From assembly GCA_035260485.1 (NCBI GenBank), contig DATFVC010000019.1, forward strand, positions 59,504 to 123,503: DNA of 64,000 bases. The letters are read 5' to 3'. This DNA is from VRUE01 sp035260485. Its GTDB lineage: Bacteria > Actinomycetota > Thermoleophilia > Solirubrobacterales > 70-9. The translations under genes were made by a program, and so were the position numbers. The notes below the pieces were generated by a model. That model ran no database searches and was not told the DNA's origin. It was given only the letters and a program-made list of their open reading frames with translations. Shown here piece after piece: positions 8,765 to 16,165 of the stretch. Positions within the stretch are counted from its first letter, which is position 1. The number at the start of each line of letters is the position of its first letter.

Positions 8765-9730
8765 TCAGGCGATCACTGTGAGCGCGCCGGGAGCGACGCT
8801 GAGGTCCAGACGAGCCTTCTCGCCGATGTAGTCGCCGTCGACCTGGATCGGGAATGGGCGAGTGATGCCGTCCTTGGTCTCGGAGATCGAAGCGATGGTC
8901 GCCTTCGTGACGCCTTCGAAGTGCTCGATCTGACGGTGGCGGGCAGCGGGGCGCTTCTCGCTGAAGAGGCGGGGGATCAGGGTCGGCATGTCGCGTTGCG
9001 CGGCCCGTTTCAGAACGCCGAGCGAGAGCGTGCCGTCGTCGATCTCTACGCCCTCGCAGACCCGAATCGGGCGGCTGGCGAAGTAGGTGAAGGGGTCCGA
9101 GTTTTGGGCGAGCGCCGTGATGCCCTCGATTGCCTCGCCATCGATCTCCACCCGCAGCCTGACCGGGCTGACCATGTACCTGCGGTAGAAGGCGGAGATC
9201 GCCGCCCAGCTGTAGTAGTAGGGGCCGGCGCGCGACTTGAGGCGCGGGTGGGCGTCGACCCGTTTGACCACGGTTGCGTCGATCCCGACCCCGCAGGAGA
9301 AGACGAAGTGGCGCCCGTCGACCCTGCCGAGGTCGATCCTGCGCGGCGCCCACTCGTCTACCACTGCCAGCAGGTGCTCGGTCGCGTCGACGACGTCGTT
9401 GGGGATGCCGAGGGTGCGACAGACGACGTTGGTCGAGCCGCCGGGCAGCACCGAGACTGGAACGTCCGTGCCGGCGAGGCCGTTGGCAACCTCGTTCAGG
9501 GTGCCGTCGCCGCCGAAGGCGACGACGACGTCGTATCCGTGATCGCGTACCTCGCGGCCGATCTCAGTGGCGTGGTTCTGCGCCTCGGTGGCGACGGTCT
9601 CGACCTCGTAACGGCCCTGCAGCGCATAGACGACCAGGTTCTTGAGCCGGTCGGAGACGGTCGTCGCGTAGGGGTTGACGATCAGCAGCATCCGCTTCTT
9701 GGCGCCGCCGCGTCTACCCGGCCGCCTCAT
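8765..9730 (-). CDS. Diacylglycerol/lipid kinase family protein
   Basis: A 321-residue DAGK-catalytic-family kinase (YegS/BmrU/DgkB type) that phosphorylates a lipid at the inner membrane face. It has LLIVNPYAT at the start, the nucleotide motif VVAFGGDGTLNEVANGL (GGDGT at about 73-77) and LPGGSTNVVCRTLGIP. The later parts (FSCGVGIDATVV; GDYIGEK) fit the C-terminal beta domain. The start may instead be Met14, just before LLIVNP, because the first 13 residues are basic and overlap the end of the upstream MBL gene. The exact lipid substrate cannot be told. Confidence 0.88.
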   Translation of the reverse strand: MRRPGRRGGAKKRMLLIVNPYATTVSDRLKNLVVYALQGRYEVETVATEAQNHATEIGREVRDHGYDVVVAFGGDGTLNEVANGLAGTDVPVSVLPGGSTNVVCRTLGIPNDVVDATEHLLAVVDEWAPRRIDLGRVDGRHFVFSCGVGIDATVVKRVDAHPRLKSRAGPYYYSWAAISAFYRRYMVSPVRLRVEIDGEAIEGITALAQNSDPFTYFASRPIRVCEGVEIDDGTLSLGVLKRAAQRDMPTLIPRLFSEKRPAARHRQIEHFEGVTKATIASISETKDGITRPFPIQVDGDYIGEKARLDLSVAPGALTVIA

Positions 9731-10715
9731 AGCGGATCACCTCCCCGTCCTCCACTTCGCGAACGCGCCCTTCGTTGAGCAGCAGATCGGCGTGCCCGAT
9801 CACCTCCGAGAGGGTGAGGAAGGCCTGGGTGACGGCGACGTCGCCCCAGATCGCCTGGGCGATCTCGTAGCCGGTGCTGGGCCGCTCGGCGATCAGGTCA
9901 TAGATCTTCTCCTTGCGCCGCTCGTGCTTGGCGAGGCGGTCGTCGATCAGGGCGACGTGGTCGACGATCGGCTCGCCGTGGCCGGAGAGGACGATCTCGG
10001 CCGGCAGCTCGCGGGTCTTATTCATCGACTCGATGTAGGTGACGAGCGCCTGGGTACGCCGCGAGGAGCCGTCGAGCGGGCGGGTGATCAGCGGGTTGGA
10101 GGAGATATGGGCGATCAGGTGGTCGGCGGCGATCAGGATGCGCCGCCGGTCGTCCCAGAAGACCGTGTCGGAGGGGCTGTGGCCGGGACGGTGCAGTGCC
10201 TGCAGCGTGCGGTCTCGAAAGGCGATCTCCTCGCCATCGGCAAGCGGCCGCGTCACGTCGGCCCTGGAGCCCCAGCCGCGGAAGCTTTTCGAGACGCTCT
10301 GCAGGGCGAAGGCGACCTCCTGGGGGATGCCGTTGCGCAGCATCAGCTCGACCGCGAAGGCGTCCTCGCGCTCGGCGTCCTCGCCGAAGTTGGCGAGGCG
10401 CTCGGCGGCCAGGCCGAGAGCGGCGACCTCGGCGCCGGAGTGCTCGACGAGGATCTCGACCAGGCCGAGGTGGTCGATGTGCTGGTGGGTGAGGATGACC
10501 AGCTCCAGGTCGTCGATCGAGTGGCCGCGCTGGGCGAGCTGGCCCTGCAGCTCGTCCAGCGCCTTGCCCGAGTTGGGACCGGTGTCGATCAGGGTCAGCG
10601 GCTCGTCCTCGAGCAGGTAGCAGTTGACCCGCCCGACCGCAAACGGCGTGGGGATGCGGAGGCGATGGATGCCGGCCAGCGCGGCCTGCTCCAGCGCCTC
10701 CTCCGGGGTCAACAT
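9714..10715 (-). CDS. MBL-fold metallo-hydrolase with C-terminal winged helix
   Basis: A 333-residue metallo-beta-lactamase-fold hydrolase. The metal motif is THQHIDH (His77, His79, Asp81, His82), and further ligand regions are LHRPGHSPSDTVFW, AADHLI and LSGHGEP. The last 80 residues (ERRKEKIYDLIAERPSTGYEIAQAIWG...) look like the winged-helix tail of LACTB2-like MBL proteins. That subgroup includes nucleases and thioester hydrolases, so the substrate is open. It lies 6 bases after the phosphomannomutase gene and overlaps the lipid kinase gene. Confidence 0.85.
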   Translation of the reverse strand: MLTPEEALEQAALAGIHRLRIPTPFAVGRVNCYLLEDEPLTLIDTGPNSGKALDELQGQLAQRGHSIDDLELVILTHQHIDHLGLVEILVEHSGAEVAALGLAAERLANFGEDAEREDAFAVELMLRNGIPQEVAFALQSVSKSFRGWGSRADVTRPLADGEEIAFRDRTLQALHRPGHSPSDTVFWDDRRRILIAADHLIAHISSNPLITRPLDGSSRRTQALVTYIESMNKTRELPAEIVLSGHGEPIVDHVALIDDRLAKHERRKEKIYDLIAERPSTGYEIAQAIWGDVAVTQAFLTLSEVIGHADLLLNEGRVREVEDGEVIRYEAAG

Positions 10716-10721
10716 ACGGGG

Positions 10722-12104
10722 CTATCCACGAATGAGGCCCAGAACCTCATCTCTCTTCACTTCCATGTCCTGGCGCGAGACGAGCGACTCGAGGTTGAGG
10801 CGGAGCAGCGGCTCGGTGTTGGAGGGGCGCACGTTGAAGTGCCAGTCCGGATAGTCGACCGAGATCCCATCGAGGCGGCTGATCTCCCCGTCCGCATAAC
10901 GCCCGGCGATCTCCTCCATCTTCGCCTCCTGGTCGGCGACCTCGGAATTGATCTCGCCGGAGATGAAGTAGCGCGAGCGGAACTCGGCCATAAGATCCGC
11001 GAGCGAGCGGCCCTCCACGGAGAGCAGCTCGAGAATCAGCAGGGCCGGGATCGTGCCGGAGTCGGCGCACCAGAAGTCGCGGAAGTAGTAGTGGCCGGAG
11101 ACCTCGCCGCCGAAGACGGCGCCCTCCTCGCGCATCCGCTGCTTGAAGAAGGCGTGGCCGACGCGGGAGAGGCCGGACCGGCCGCCCTCGGCGGCGACCA
11201 GGTCCGGTACGGCACGGCTGGAACGGGGGTCGTAGAGGATCATCGCCCCCGGATTCTTGGCGAGCGCGGCGCGGGCGAGCAGGGCGCAGATGAAGTCGCC
11301 GTCGCAGAACGCCCCTTCGCCGTCGATGAAGAAGCAGCGGTCGGCGTCGCCGTCCCAGGCGATGCCTAGATCGGCGCCGGCGGAGCGCACCCGCGCTTCG
11401 ATCAGCTTCCTGTTCTTCTCGAGCAGCGGGTTCGGTTCGTGGTCGGGGAACTCGCCGTTGGGCTCGAAGTACATCTCGTCGAGCTCGAGGCCGAGCTTGT
11501 GCAGGATCGGGCCGACCATCGGCCCCGCCATCCCGTTGCCGCCGTCGACGACGACCTTCAGCGGTTTCACCGCGGATGGATCGATGAACGAGAGTGCGTG
11601 CTCCCGGTAATCGCCCCAGATGTCGACCTCTTCGAAGGAGCCGCCGCCCGGAGCGGGCCCCAGCCCGGCTTCGATCTCTCGCCGCACGTCATCGATGCCG
11701 GCGTCGCCGGAGAGGGCTAGCGCCCCCTCGCGGATCAGCTTTACGCCGGTGTAGGCCTTCGGGTTGTGGGAGGCGGTCACCATCGCGCCGCCGTCCAGCT
11801 CGCGCGAGCCGACCAGGTGGTAGAGCATCTCCGTGGCGACCATGCCGGCGTCGAGCACCGTCGCGCCCTCGAAGATCAGACCATCGCGCAGCTCCGCCGC
11901 CATCGCCGGCGCGGTCAGGCGCATGTCGCGGCCGAGGCCGACCCGCAGCTCGCTCGGCTGTTTGCCGCGCAATCGCGCCAGCACGCGGGCGAAGGCGCGC
12001 CCGATCCCCAGCGCGGTCGTCTCATTCATCTCCTCGCCGTAGAGGCCGCGGATGTCATAAGCCTTGAAGATTCCTGCGGGGGCGAGGGGCGCGGCTTCGG
12101 TCAA
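10722..12104 (-). CDS. manB: Phosphomannomutase/phosphoglucomutase
   Basis: A 460-residue alpha-D-phosphohexomutase that interconverts hexose-6-phosphate and hexose-1-phosphate for nucleotide-sugar supply. The N terminus has FKAYDIRGLYGEE. The phosphoserine loop is MVTASHNPKAYTG (Ser112), the metal loop is IAWDGDADRCFF, the sugar loop is GGEVSGHYYF and the C-terminal phosphate site is RPSNTEPLLRLN. Length is normal for the bacterial ManB/AlgC family. It overlaps the HIT gene by 4 bases, so both are probably translated from one mRNA. Mannose versus glucose preference cannot be read from sequence alone. Confidence 0.92.
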   Translation of the reverse strand: MTEAAPLAPAGIFKAYDIRGLYGEEMNETTALGIGRAFARVLARLRGKQPSELRVGLGRDMRLTAPAMAAELRDGLIFEGATVLDAGMVATEMLYHLVGSRELDGGAMVTASHNPKAYTGVKLIREGALALSGDAGIDDVRREIEAGLGPAPGGGSFEEVDIWGDYREHALSFIDPSAVKPLKVVVDGGNGMAGPMVGPILHKLGLELDEMYFEPNGEFPDHEPNPLLEKNRKLIEARVRSAGADLGIAWDGDADRCFFIDGEGAFCDGDFICALLARAALAKNPGAMILYDPRSSRAVPDLVAAEGGRSGLSRVGHAFFKQRMREEGAVFGGEVSGHYYFRDFWCADSGTIPALLILELLSVEGRSLADLMAEFRSRYFISGEINSEVADQEAKMEEIAGRYADGEISRLDGISVDYPDWHFNVRPSNTEPLLRLNLESLVSRQDMEVKRDEVLGLIRG

Positions 12105-12589
12105 AACGCTCCTTTCAGCGCCTCGAAGCTCTGCTCGAGCGTCTGGGGCATCACTTTGGTGTCGGCGATCACCGGCATGAAGTTGGTGTCGCCGCCCCAG
12201 CGGGGGACGACGTGGAGGTGGATGTGGTGCTCGACTCCGGCGCCGGCGACGCGGCCCTGGTTGAAGCCGACGTTGTAGCCGTGCGGGTCGTAGACCTCCT
12301 CCAGCCGGCTCATCGCCCGCTGCGTGAGGGACATCGTCTCCGCCACCGTCTCGGCGGGCAGGTCCTGGATGCGGCCGATGTGCTCGTAAGGCGCCACCAT
12401 CAGGTGCCCGTTGGTGTAGGGGAAGAGGTTGAGGATGACGAAGCAGGTCTCACCGCGATGGACGATCAGGTTCGCCGCATCGTCGTCTGCCGCCGGCTTG
12501 GCGCAGAAAATGCACTCCTCCTCGTTGTCCTTCGACGCGTCCTTCACGTAGGCGAGGCGCCAGGGCGCCCAGATGCGGAAATTTGCCAC
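12101..12589 (-). CDS. HIT-family nucleotide hydrolase/phosphorylase
   Basis: A 162-residue histidine-triad protein. The catalytic HxHxHxx motif is HHIHLHVV (His122, His124, His126). An N-terminal CIFC pair (26-29), with partners nearby, suggests the zinc site of Fhit/Ap4A-phosphorylase-like actinobacterial HIT proteins. These act on dinucleoside polyphosphates or adenylyl conjugates. The start is GTG at 12589 (MANFRIW), after the -10-like box TAGCCT that includes the corA stop codon. The 3' end overlaps the manB start by 4 bases. Confidence 0.9.
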   Translation of the reverse strand: MANFRIWAPWRLAYVKDASKDNEEECIFCAKPAADDDAANLIVHRGETCFVILNLFPYTNGHLMVAPYEHIGRIQDLPAETVAETMSLTQRAMSRLEEVYDPHGYNVGFNQGRVAGAGVEHHIHLHVVPRWGGDTNFMPVIADTKVMPQTLEQSFEALKGAF

Positions 12590-12598
12590 GGATCGCGC

Positions 12599-12604
12599 AG
12601 GCTA
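12599..12604 (-). promoter_or_regulatory. -10-like box TAGCCT before the HIT gene
   Basis: On the minus strand TAGCCT lies 9 bases before the HIT GTG start. Its TAG is the corA stop codon, so one hexamer may both end corA and start the next transcript. Confidence 0.3.
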
Positions 12605-13609
12605 CAGCCAGCCGCGCCTGCGGAAGTAGCCGACCATGCCGACCAGCAGGGCGACCATCACCCCGACCACGATCCAGAAGGCGGTCGTGCTCTGCTCGCC
12701 AGGGACCCGCACGTTCATCCCCCAGATGCTTGCCAGCAGGGTCAGCGGCAGGACGATGACGCTGATCGAGGTCAGCACGCGGAGGATGTCGTTGACCCGG
12801 TGCGAGATCACCGACTCATTGGTCTCGGCCAGCGCCTCGACCACCTCCTTGTAGTTCTCGAGCATGTCCCAGATCCGCTCGTGGGCGTCGACGATGTCGT
12901 CGAAGTAGATCTCCAGGTCGAGGTCGGTCGCCAGGTAGCGCTGCTTGACCTTCTCCAGGTCGCGCAGGACCGGTCGCTGCGGCCGGATCACCTTGCGGAA
13001 GTTGATGATCTCTTGCTTGACGTTGGAGATGTCGCGTACGACCTCCTCCGAGCGGCCCTCGAAGATGCCGTCCTCGAGCGCGTCGAGCTTGTTGCCGATC
13101 TTGCGCAGCATCGGGAAGCAGTAGTCGAAGCTGTCGTCGACGAGGCGGTAGAGCAGGTAGCCCGAGCCGCGCGAGAAGAGCTGCTCGCGCAGCTCCTCCT
13201 TCGCCCGGCAGCGCTCGAACAGGTACTCGACCGGCTGCAGCGGCTGGTTGGGGATCGTCACCACGTAGCCGGGGCCGACGAAGAGGTCGAGCTCGCCGGT
13301 GCCGAGACGACCGGCCGCCGGGTCGAAGATCGGGAAGTGGAGGACGATGAAGAGGTAGTCGTCGTAGACGTCGATCTTCGGCCGCTGGTTGCGGGAGAGG
13401 ACGTCCTCGAGGTCGAGCGCGTGGAAGTCGAAGTTCTGCTCCAGCCAGCCGCGCTCGAGGGCGCCCGGGCGCTCGATGTTGACCCAGCGCAGGCCGGAGG
13501 AGTCGATCTGCTCGACGTTGGGAGCCTGTGGCTCAGCCTGCGGCGTCGCCGCGGCAAGCGTCTCGCGCCGGCCAGCCCGTCGTAGCCGTGGTTTCGGAAG
13601 GTTCGGCAT
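12602..13609 (-). CDS. corA: CorA-family magnesium/divalent cation transporter
   Basis: A 335-residue CorA channel protein. It has a soluble N-terminal alpha/beta funnel and long helices (EKVKQRYLATDLDLEIYFDDIVDAHERIWDML), then two C-terminal membrane helices separated by the selectivity motif GMN (297-299, in IWGMNVRVPG). The second helix ends with the basic tail FRRRGWL at the cytoplasmic face. Family members carry Mg2+ (some Co2+/Ni2+) into the cell as pentamers. The GMNxxxPG signature is intact, so it should be functional. It is the first gene of the minus-strand cluster, divergent from the SAM-riboswitch unit. Confidence 0.92.
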   Translation of the reverse strand: MPNLPKPRLRRAGRRETLAAATPQAEPQAPNVEQIDSSGLRWVNIERPGALERGWLEQNFDFHALDLEDVLSRNQRPKIDVYDDYLFIVLHFPIFDPAAGRLGTGELDLFVGPGYVVTIPNQPLQPVEYLFERCRAKEELREQLFSRGSGYLLYRLVDDSFDYCFPMLRKIGNKLDALEDGIFEGRSEEVVRDISNVKQEIINFRKVIRPQRPVLRDLEKVKQRYLATDLDLEIYFDDIVDAHERIWDMLENYKEVVEALAETNESVISHRVNDILRVLTSISVIVLPLTLLASIWGMNVRVPGEQSTTAFWIVVGVMVALLVGMVGYFRRRGWL

Positions 13610-13714
13610 CGTTCGGGCTCATCGTCTCGTCTACGGGCAGGGGCATTGTCATGTGCAGGTTAAACGGCCACAGCCAGAAGCGAGCACGATCGCTGTCAGC
13701 GTCACGATCGTTGC

Positions 13715-13720
13715 TATAGT
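13715..13720 (+). promoter_or_regulatory. -10 box TATAGT upstream of the SAM riboswitch
   Basis: TATAGT is preceded 16 bases upstream by CTGTCA as a possible -35 element. Transcription would begin near 13727, just before the aptamer. The rest of the 13610-13932 gap holds the riboswitch and its terminator; 13610-13700 shows nothing else clear. Confidence 0.5.
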
Positions 13721-13736
13721 CAGGCACACATAAGCG

Positions 13737-13860
13737 CCACATCTAGAGGGGTGGAGGGACTGGCCCGTAGAAGCCCCGGCAACCACCTTGGACCATCGGT
13801 TCGAGGGGAGGTGCCAACTCCAGCAGGTTGCCCGGATTGCCCGGGACCTGGAAGATGTGG
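13737..13860 (+). promoter_or_regulatory. SAM-I (S-box) riboswitch aptamer
   Basis: The S-box conserved blocks appear in order: AGAGGGGTGGAGGGACTGGCCC, GAAGCCCCGGCAACC, GGTGCCAACTCC and GGAAGATG. The P1 stem pairs CCACATCT (13737-13744) with AGATGTGG (13853-13860). SAM-I aptamers bind S-adenosylmethionine and switch off methionine or sulfur genes. An antiterminator is visible: TGTGGGG (13856-13862) can pair with CCCCACA (13885-13891), which excludes both P1 and the terminator. High SAM should therefore stop transcription before the thrC-like gene. Confidence 0.93.
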
Positions 13861-13878
13861 GGAAGGCGTCCGATTGGA

Positions 13879-13907
13879 CCTCTGCCCCACAAGGCGGAGG
13901 TTTTTTT
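13879..13907 (+). terminator. Riboswitch intrinsic terminator
   Basis: CCTCTGCC (13879-13886) pairs with GGCGGAGG (13893-13900), followed by seven T (13901-13907). It is the expression platform of the SAM-I riboswitch, ending 25 bases before the ATG at 13933. Confidence 0.88.
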
Positions 13908-13932
13908 CTAGGCAAGAGAAAAGGAAGATCGG

Positions 13933-15168
13933 ATGTCAGTTGAGAGCTTGAAATGCAAGGAGTGCGGAGCGACCTACGAGCTTGGCGCCAGCTATGCGTG
14001 CGAGAACTGCTTTGGCCCGCTGGAAGTCGCTTACGACCACTCAGAGCTGGACGCCGCCGAGGCGAAGCGCCGGATCCAGGCCGGCTCACAGGGAATCTGG
14101 CGATACGCCGACTTTCTGCCGTTCACGGGGCGTCCGGGCGATCCGCTCGAGCCCGGCTTCACGCCGCTGCTTCGAGCCGAGCGGCTCGCCGAGCGACTCG
14201 GTCTCGACGCTGAGATCTGGGTCAAGAACGACGCCGCCAACCCGACCCACTCGTTCAAGGATCGGGTCGTCGCGGTGGCGGTTGCGAAGGCGCGGGAGCT
14301 GGGCTTCGAGACCGTGGCCTGCGCCTCGACCGGCAACCTGGCCAACGCGGTCGCAGCCCACGCGGCCGCCGCCGGTCTGGAGTCCTACGTCCTCGTTCCG
14401 GCCAACCTGGAGGAACAGAAGCTGCTCGCCACCGGGATCTACGGCACGAATCTGGTCGGCGTCCGCGGCAACTACGACGCCGTCAACCGACTCTGCACGC
14501 AACTCGCCGAAACGCGCCCCTGGGCCTTCGTCAATGTAAACCTGCGCCCCTACTACGCCGAGGGCTCGAAGACGCTCGCCTACGAGACGGCCGAGCAGCT
14601 CGGCTGGGAGCTGCCCGACCGGGTCGTCTGCCCGATCGCCTCGGGCTCGCTCTTCACCAAGGTCGGGCGCGGCTTCCAAGAGTGGACCGACCTGGGCCTG
14701 CTCGAAGGCGAGCAGCCCGTCTTCAACGGGGCCCAGGCGCTCGGTTGCAGCCCCGTGGCGACGGCCTTCGCCGAGGGTTGGGACGTCTGCAAGCCGCAGA
14801 AGCCGGAGACGATCGCCAAGAGCCTGGCGATCGGCGACCCGGCCGACGGCCCCTACGCGCTCGAGCAGGCGCGGCGCAGCGGCGGCGCGATCGACTCGGT
14901 GACCGACGATGAGATACGCGCCGGCATCCGCCTGCTGGCGGAGACGACGGGGATCTTCACCGAGACCGCGGGCGGGGTCACCGTCGGCGTCCTCTCCAAG
15001 CTGGCCGAGCGCGGCGACATCGGTGCCGGCGAGCGGGTCGTCCTCTACATCACCGGTGAGGGGCTGAAGACGCTCGACGCGACTCGCGATAGCTTCCACA
15101 TGCACGAGATCGACCCCGATCTCGACAGCTTCGAGTCCGAGTTCGAGCACCAGGAGGTTGCCGTCTGA
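13933..15168 (+). CDS. Threonine-synthase-like PLP enzyme, possible O-phosphohomoserine-dependent homocysteine synthase
   Basis: A 411-residue fold-type II PLP enzyme of the ThrC family. An N-terminal zinc ribbon (Cys8, Cys11, Cys23, Cys26) precedes the core; the PLP lysine is Lys109 in NPTHSFKDR and the phosphate loop is CASTGNLANAVAA. Threonine synthase converts O-phosphohomoserine to threonine. The gene sits directly behind a SAM-I riboswitch, however, and its stop overlaps the start of a ThiS/MoaD-like sulfur carrier. This context fits a methionine-pathway role, making homocysteine from O-phosphohomoserine and carrier-bound sulfide, as I recall being described for a ThrC homologue (MetM) in Streptomyces. 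The family is sure; the reaction is inference. A clear AAAGGAAG ribosome site precedes the ATG. Confidence 0.85.
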   Translation: MSVESLKCKECGATYELGASYACENCFGPLEVAYDHSELDAAEAKRRIQAGSQGIWRYADFLPFTGRPGDPLEPGFTPLLRAERLAERLGLDAEIWVKNDAANPTHSFKDRVVAVAVAKARELGFETVACASTGNLANAVAAHAAAAGLESYVLVPANLEEQKLLATGIYGTNLVGVRGNYDAVNRLCTQLAETRPWAFVNVNLRPYYAEGSKTLAYETAEQLGWELPDRVVCPIASGSLFTKVGRGFQEWTDLGLLEGEQPVFNGAQALGCSPVATAFAEGWDVCKPQKPETIAKSLAIGDPADGPYALEQARRSGGAIDSVTDDEIRAGIRLLAETTGIFTETAGGVTVGVLSKLAERGDIGAGERVVLYITGEGLKTLDATRDSFHMHEIDPDLDSFESEFEHQEVAV

Positions 15169-15440
15169 TGGTTACCGTGAAGATCCCGACCCAGCTGCGC
15201 GCTGCGACCGGGGGAGAGGCCGAGGTCGAGGTCTCCGGCTCCAACGTGGGCGAGGTGCTCGACGCGGTCTTCGATGCCTATGGCGACCTGCGCGAGCGGA
15301 TCACCCAGGACGGCGACCTGCGCCGTTTCGTCAACGTCTACGTCAGCGGCGAGGACATCCGCTTCCAGCAGGGCCTCGAGACGGCGATCAGCGAGGGCGA
15401 CGAGGTAACGATTCTGCCCGCTGTGGCTGGCGGTTGCTGA
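15168..15440 (+). CDS. ThiS/MoaD-family sulfur carrier with Gly-Gly-Cys tail
   Basis: A 90-residue ubiquitin-like beta-grasp protein (VTVKIPTQLRAATGGEAEVEV... EGDEVTILPAVAGG). The diglycine that normally becomes a thiocarboxylate is followed by one extra residue, Cys90. Some sulfur carriers end with extra residues that a JAMM-type peptidase must remove first (HcyS of Wolinella is an example), so processing may be needed here. Its ATG overlaps the stop of the ThrC-like gene by one base under the same SAM-I riboswitch. It therefore probably feeds sulfur to homocysteine or cysteine synthesis rather than to molybdopterin or thiamine. No activating E1-like enzyme is in the window. Confidence 0.85.
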   Translation: MVTVKIPTQLRAATGGEAEVEVSGSNVGEVLDAVFDAYGDLRERITQDGDLRRFVNVYVSGEDIRFQQGLETAISEGDEVTILPAVAGGC

Positions 15441-16165
15441 AACCGCCGGTCGTCATCCTCTGTGGTGGCCGCGGGACGCGACTGCGGGAGCGGACCGAGT
15501 CTGTGCCGAAGGCCCTCGTCGAGATCGGCGGCAGGCCGATTCTCTGGCACGTGATCGGGATCTATGCCGCCCAGGGCTTTGAGCGTTTCGTGCTCGCGAC
15601 CGGGTACCTGGGCGAGACGGTGGAGGAGTTCGCGGCGGCCGAATCATGGCCGGGCGGAATCACGGTCGAGTGCGTCGACACGGGCCTCGACACGCCGACC
15701 GGGGGGCGCCTCGCGCGCCTCGCCGACCGCCTCGAGGGCGGGACCTTCTGCGCGACCTACGCCGACGGCGTCGCCGACATCGACCTCGCCGGGCTGCTGT
15801 CCTTTCACGCCGAGCATGGCGGCCTGGCGACGATGACGGTGGTGCGGCCACACCTGCAGTGGGGAGTGGCCGAGCTCGGCTCCGGGGACCGGGTCGAGGG
15901 CTTCGCCGAGAAGCCGCGCAGCGAGCACTGGATCAACGGCGGCTTCTTCTGCTTCGAGCCGGGAGCGCTCGGCTACATCGACGGCGACAGCGTGCTGGAG
16001 CGCGAGCCCCTGGCACGTCTCGCTGCTGACGGCCAGCTGCGGGCGCACCGTCACGACGGCTTCTGGGACTGCATGGACACCTACAAGGACGCTGTCGTGC
16101 TCAACGACCTCTGGGCCGGGGGGGAGGCGCCTTGGAAAGCCCTGACCGAGGCGGGAGCGCATTGA
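15434..16165 (+). CDS. Sugar nucleotidyltransferase, glucose-1-phosphate cytidylyltransferase-like
   Basis: A 243-residue nucleotidyltransferase with the N-terminal NTP site VVILCGGRGTRLRERTESVPKALVEIGGRPILWH. Later come TYADGVADIDL (metal/nucleotide-sugar region) and FAEKPRSEHWINGGFFCFEPG, which resembles the RfbF glucose-1-phosphate cytidylyltransferase group. It would activate a sugar phosphate to an NDP-sugar for surface glycans. No ATG is present; TTG at 15434, overlapping the stop of the sulfur carrier gene, gives MLKPPVVIL and is the likely start. Translational coupling is inferred. Base preference (CTP versus dTTP) is unproved. Confidence 0.85.
   Translation: MLKPPVVILCGGRGTRLRERTESVPKALVEIGGRPILWHVIGIYAAQGFERFVLATGYLGETVEEFAAAESWPGGITVECVDTGLDTPTGGRLARLADRLEGGTFCATYADGVADIDLAGLLSFHAEHGGLATMTVVRPHLQWGVAELGSGDRVEGFAEKPRSEHWINGGFFCFEPGALGYIDGDSVLEREPLARLAADGQLRAHRHDGFWDCMDTYKDAVVLNDLWAGGEAPWKALTEAGAH

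Noticed and set aside
9675..11369. Long plus-strand frame (564 codons) opposite the MBL and phosphomannomutase genes
   Set aside because: It has no recognisable motifs, while the minus strand encodes two well-supported enzymes over the same bases.
13933..15168. Plain threonine synthase call with gene symbol thrC
   Set aside because: The family fits, but SAM-I control and the coupled sulfur carrier argue against a simple threonine role, so the symbol was left out.
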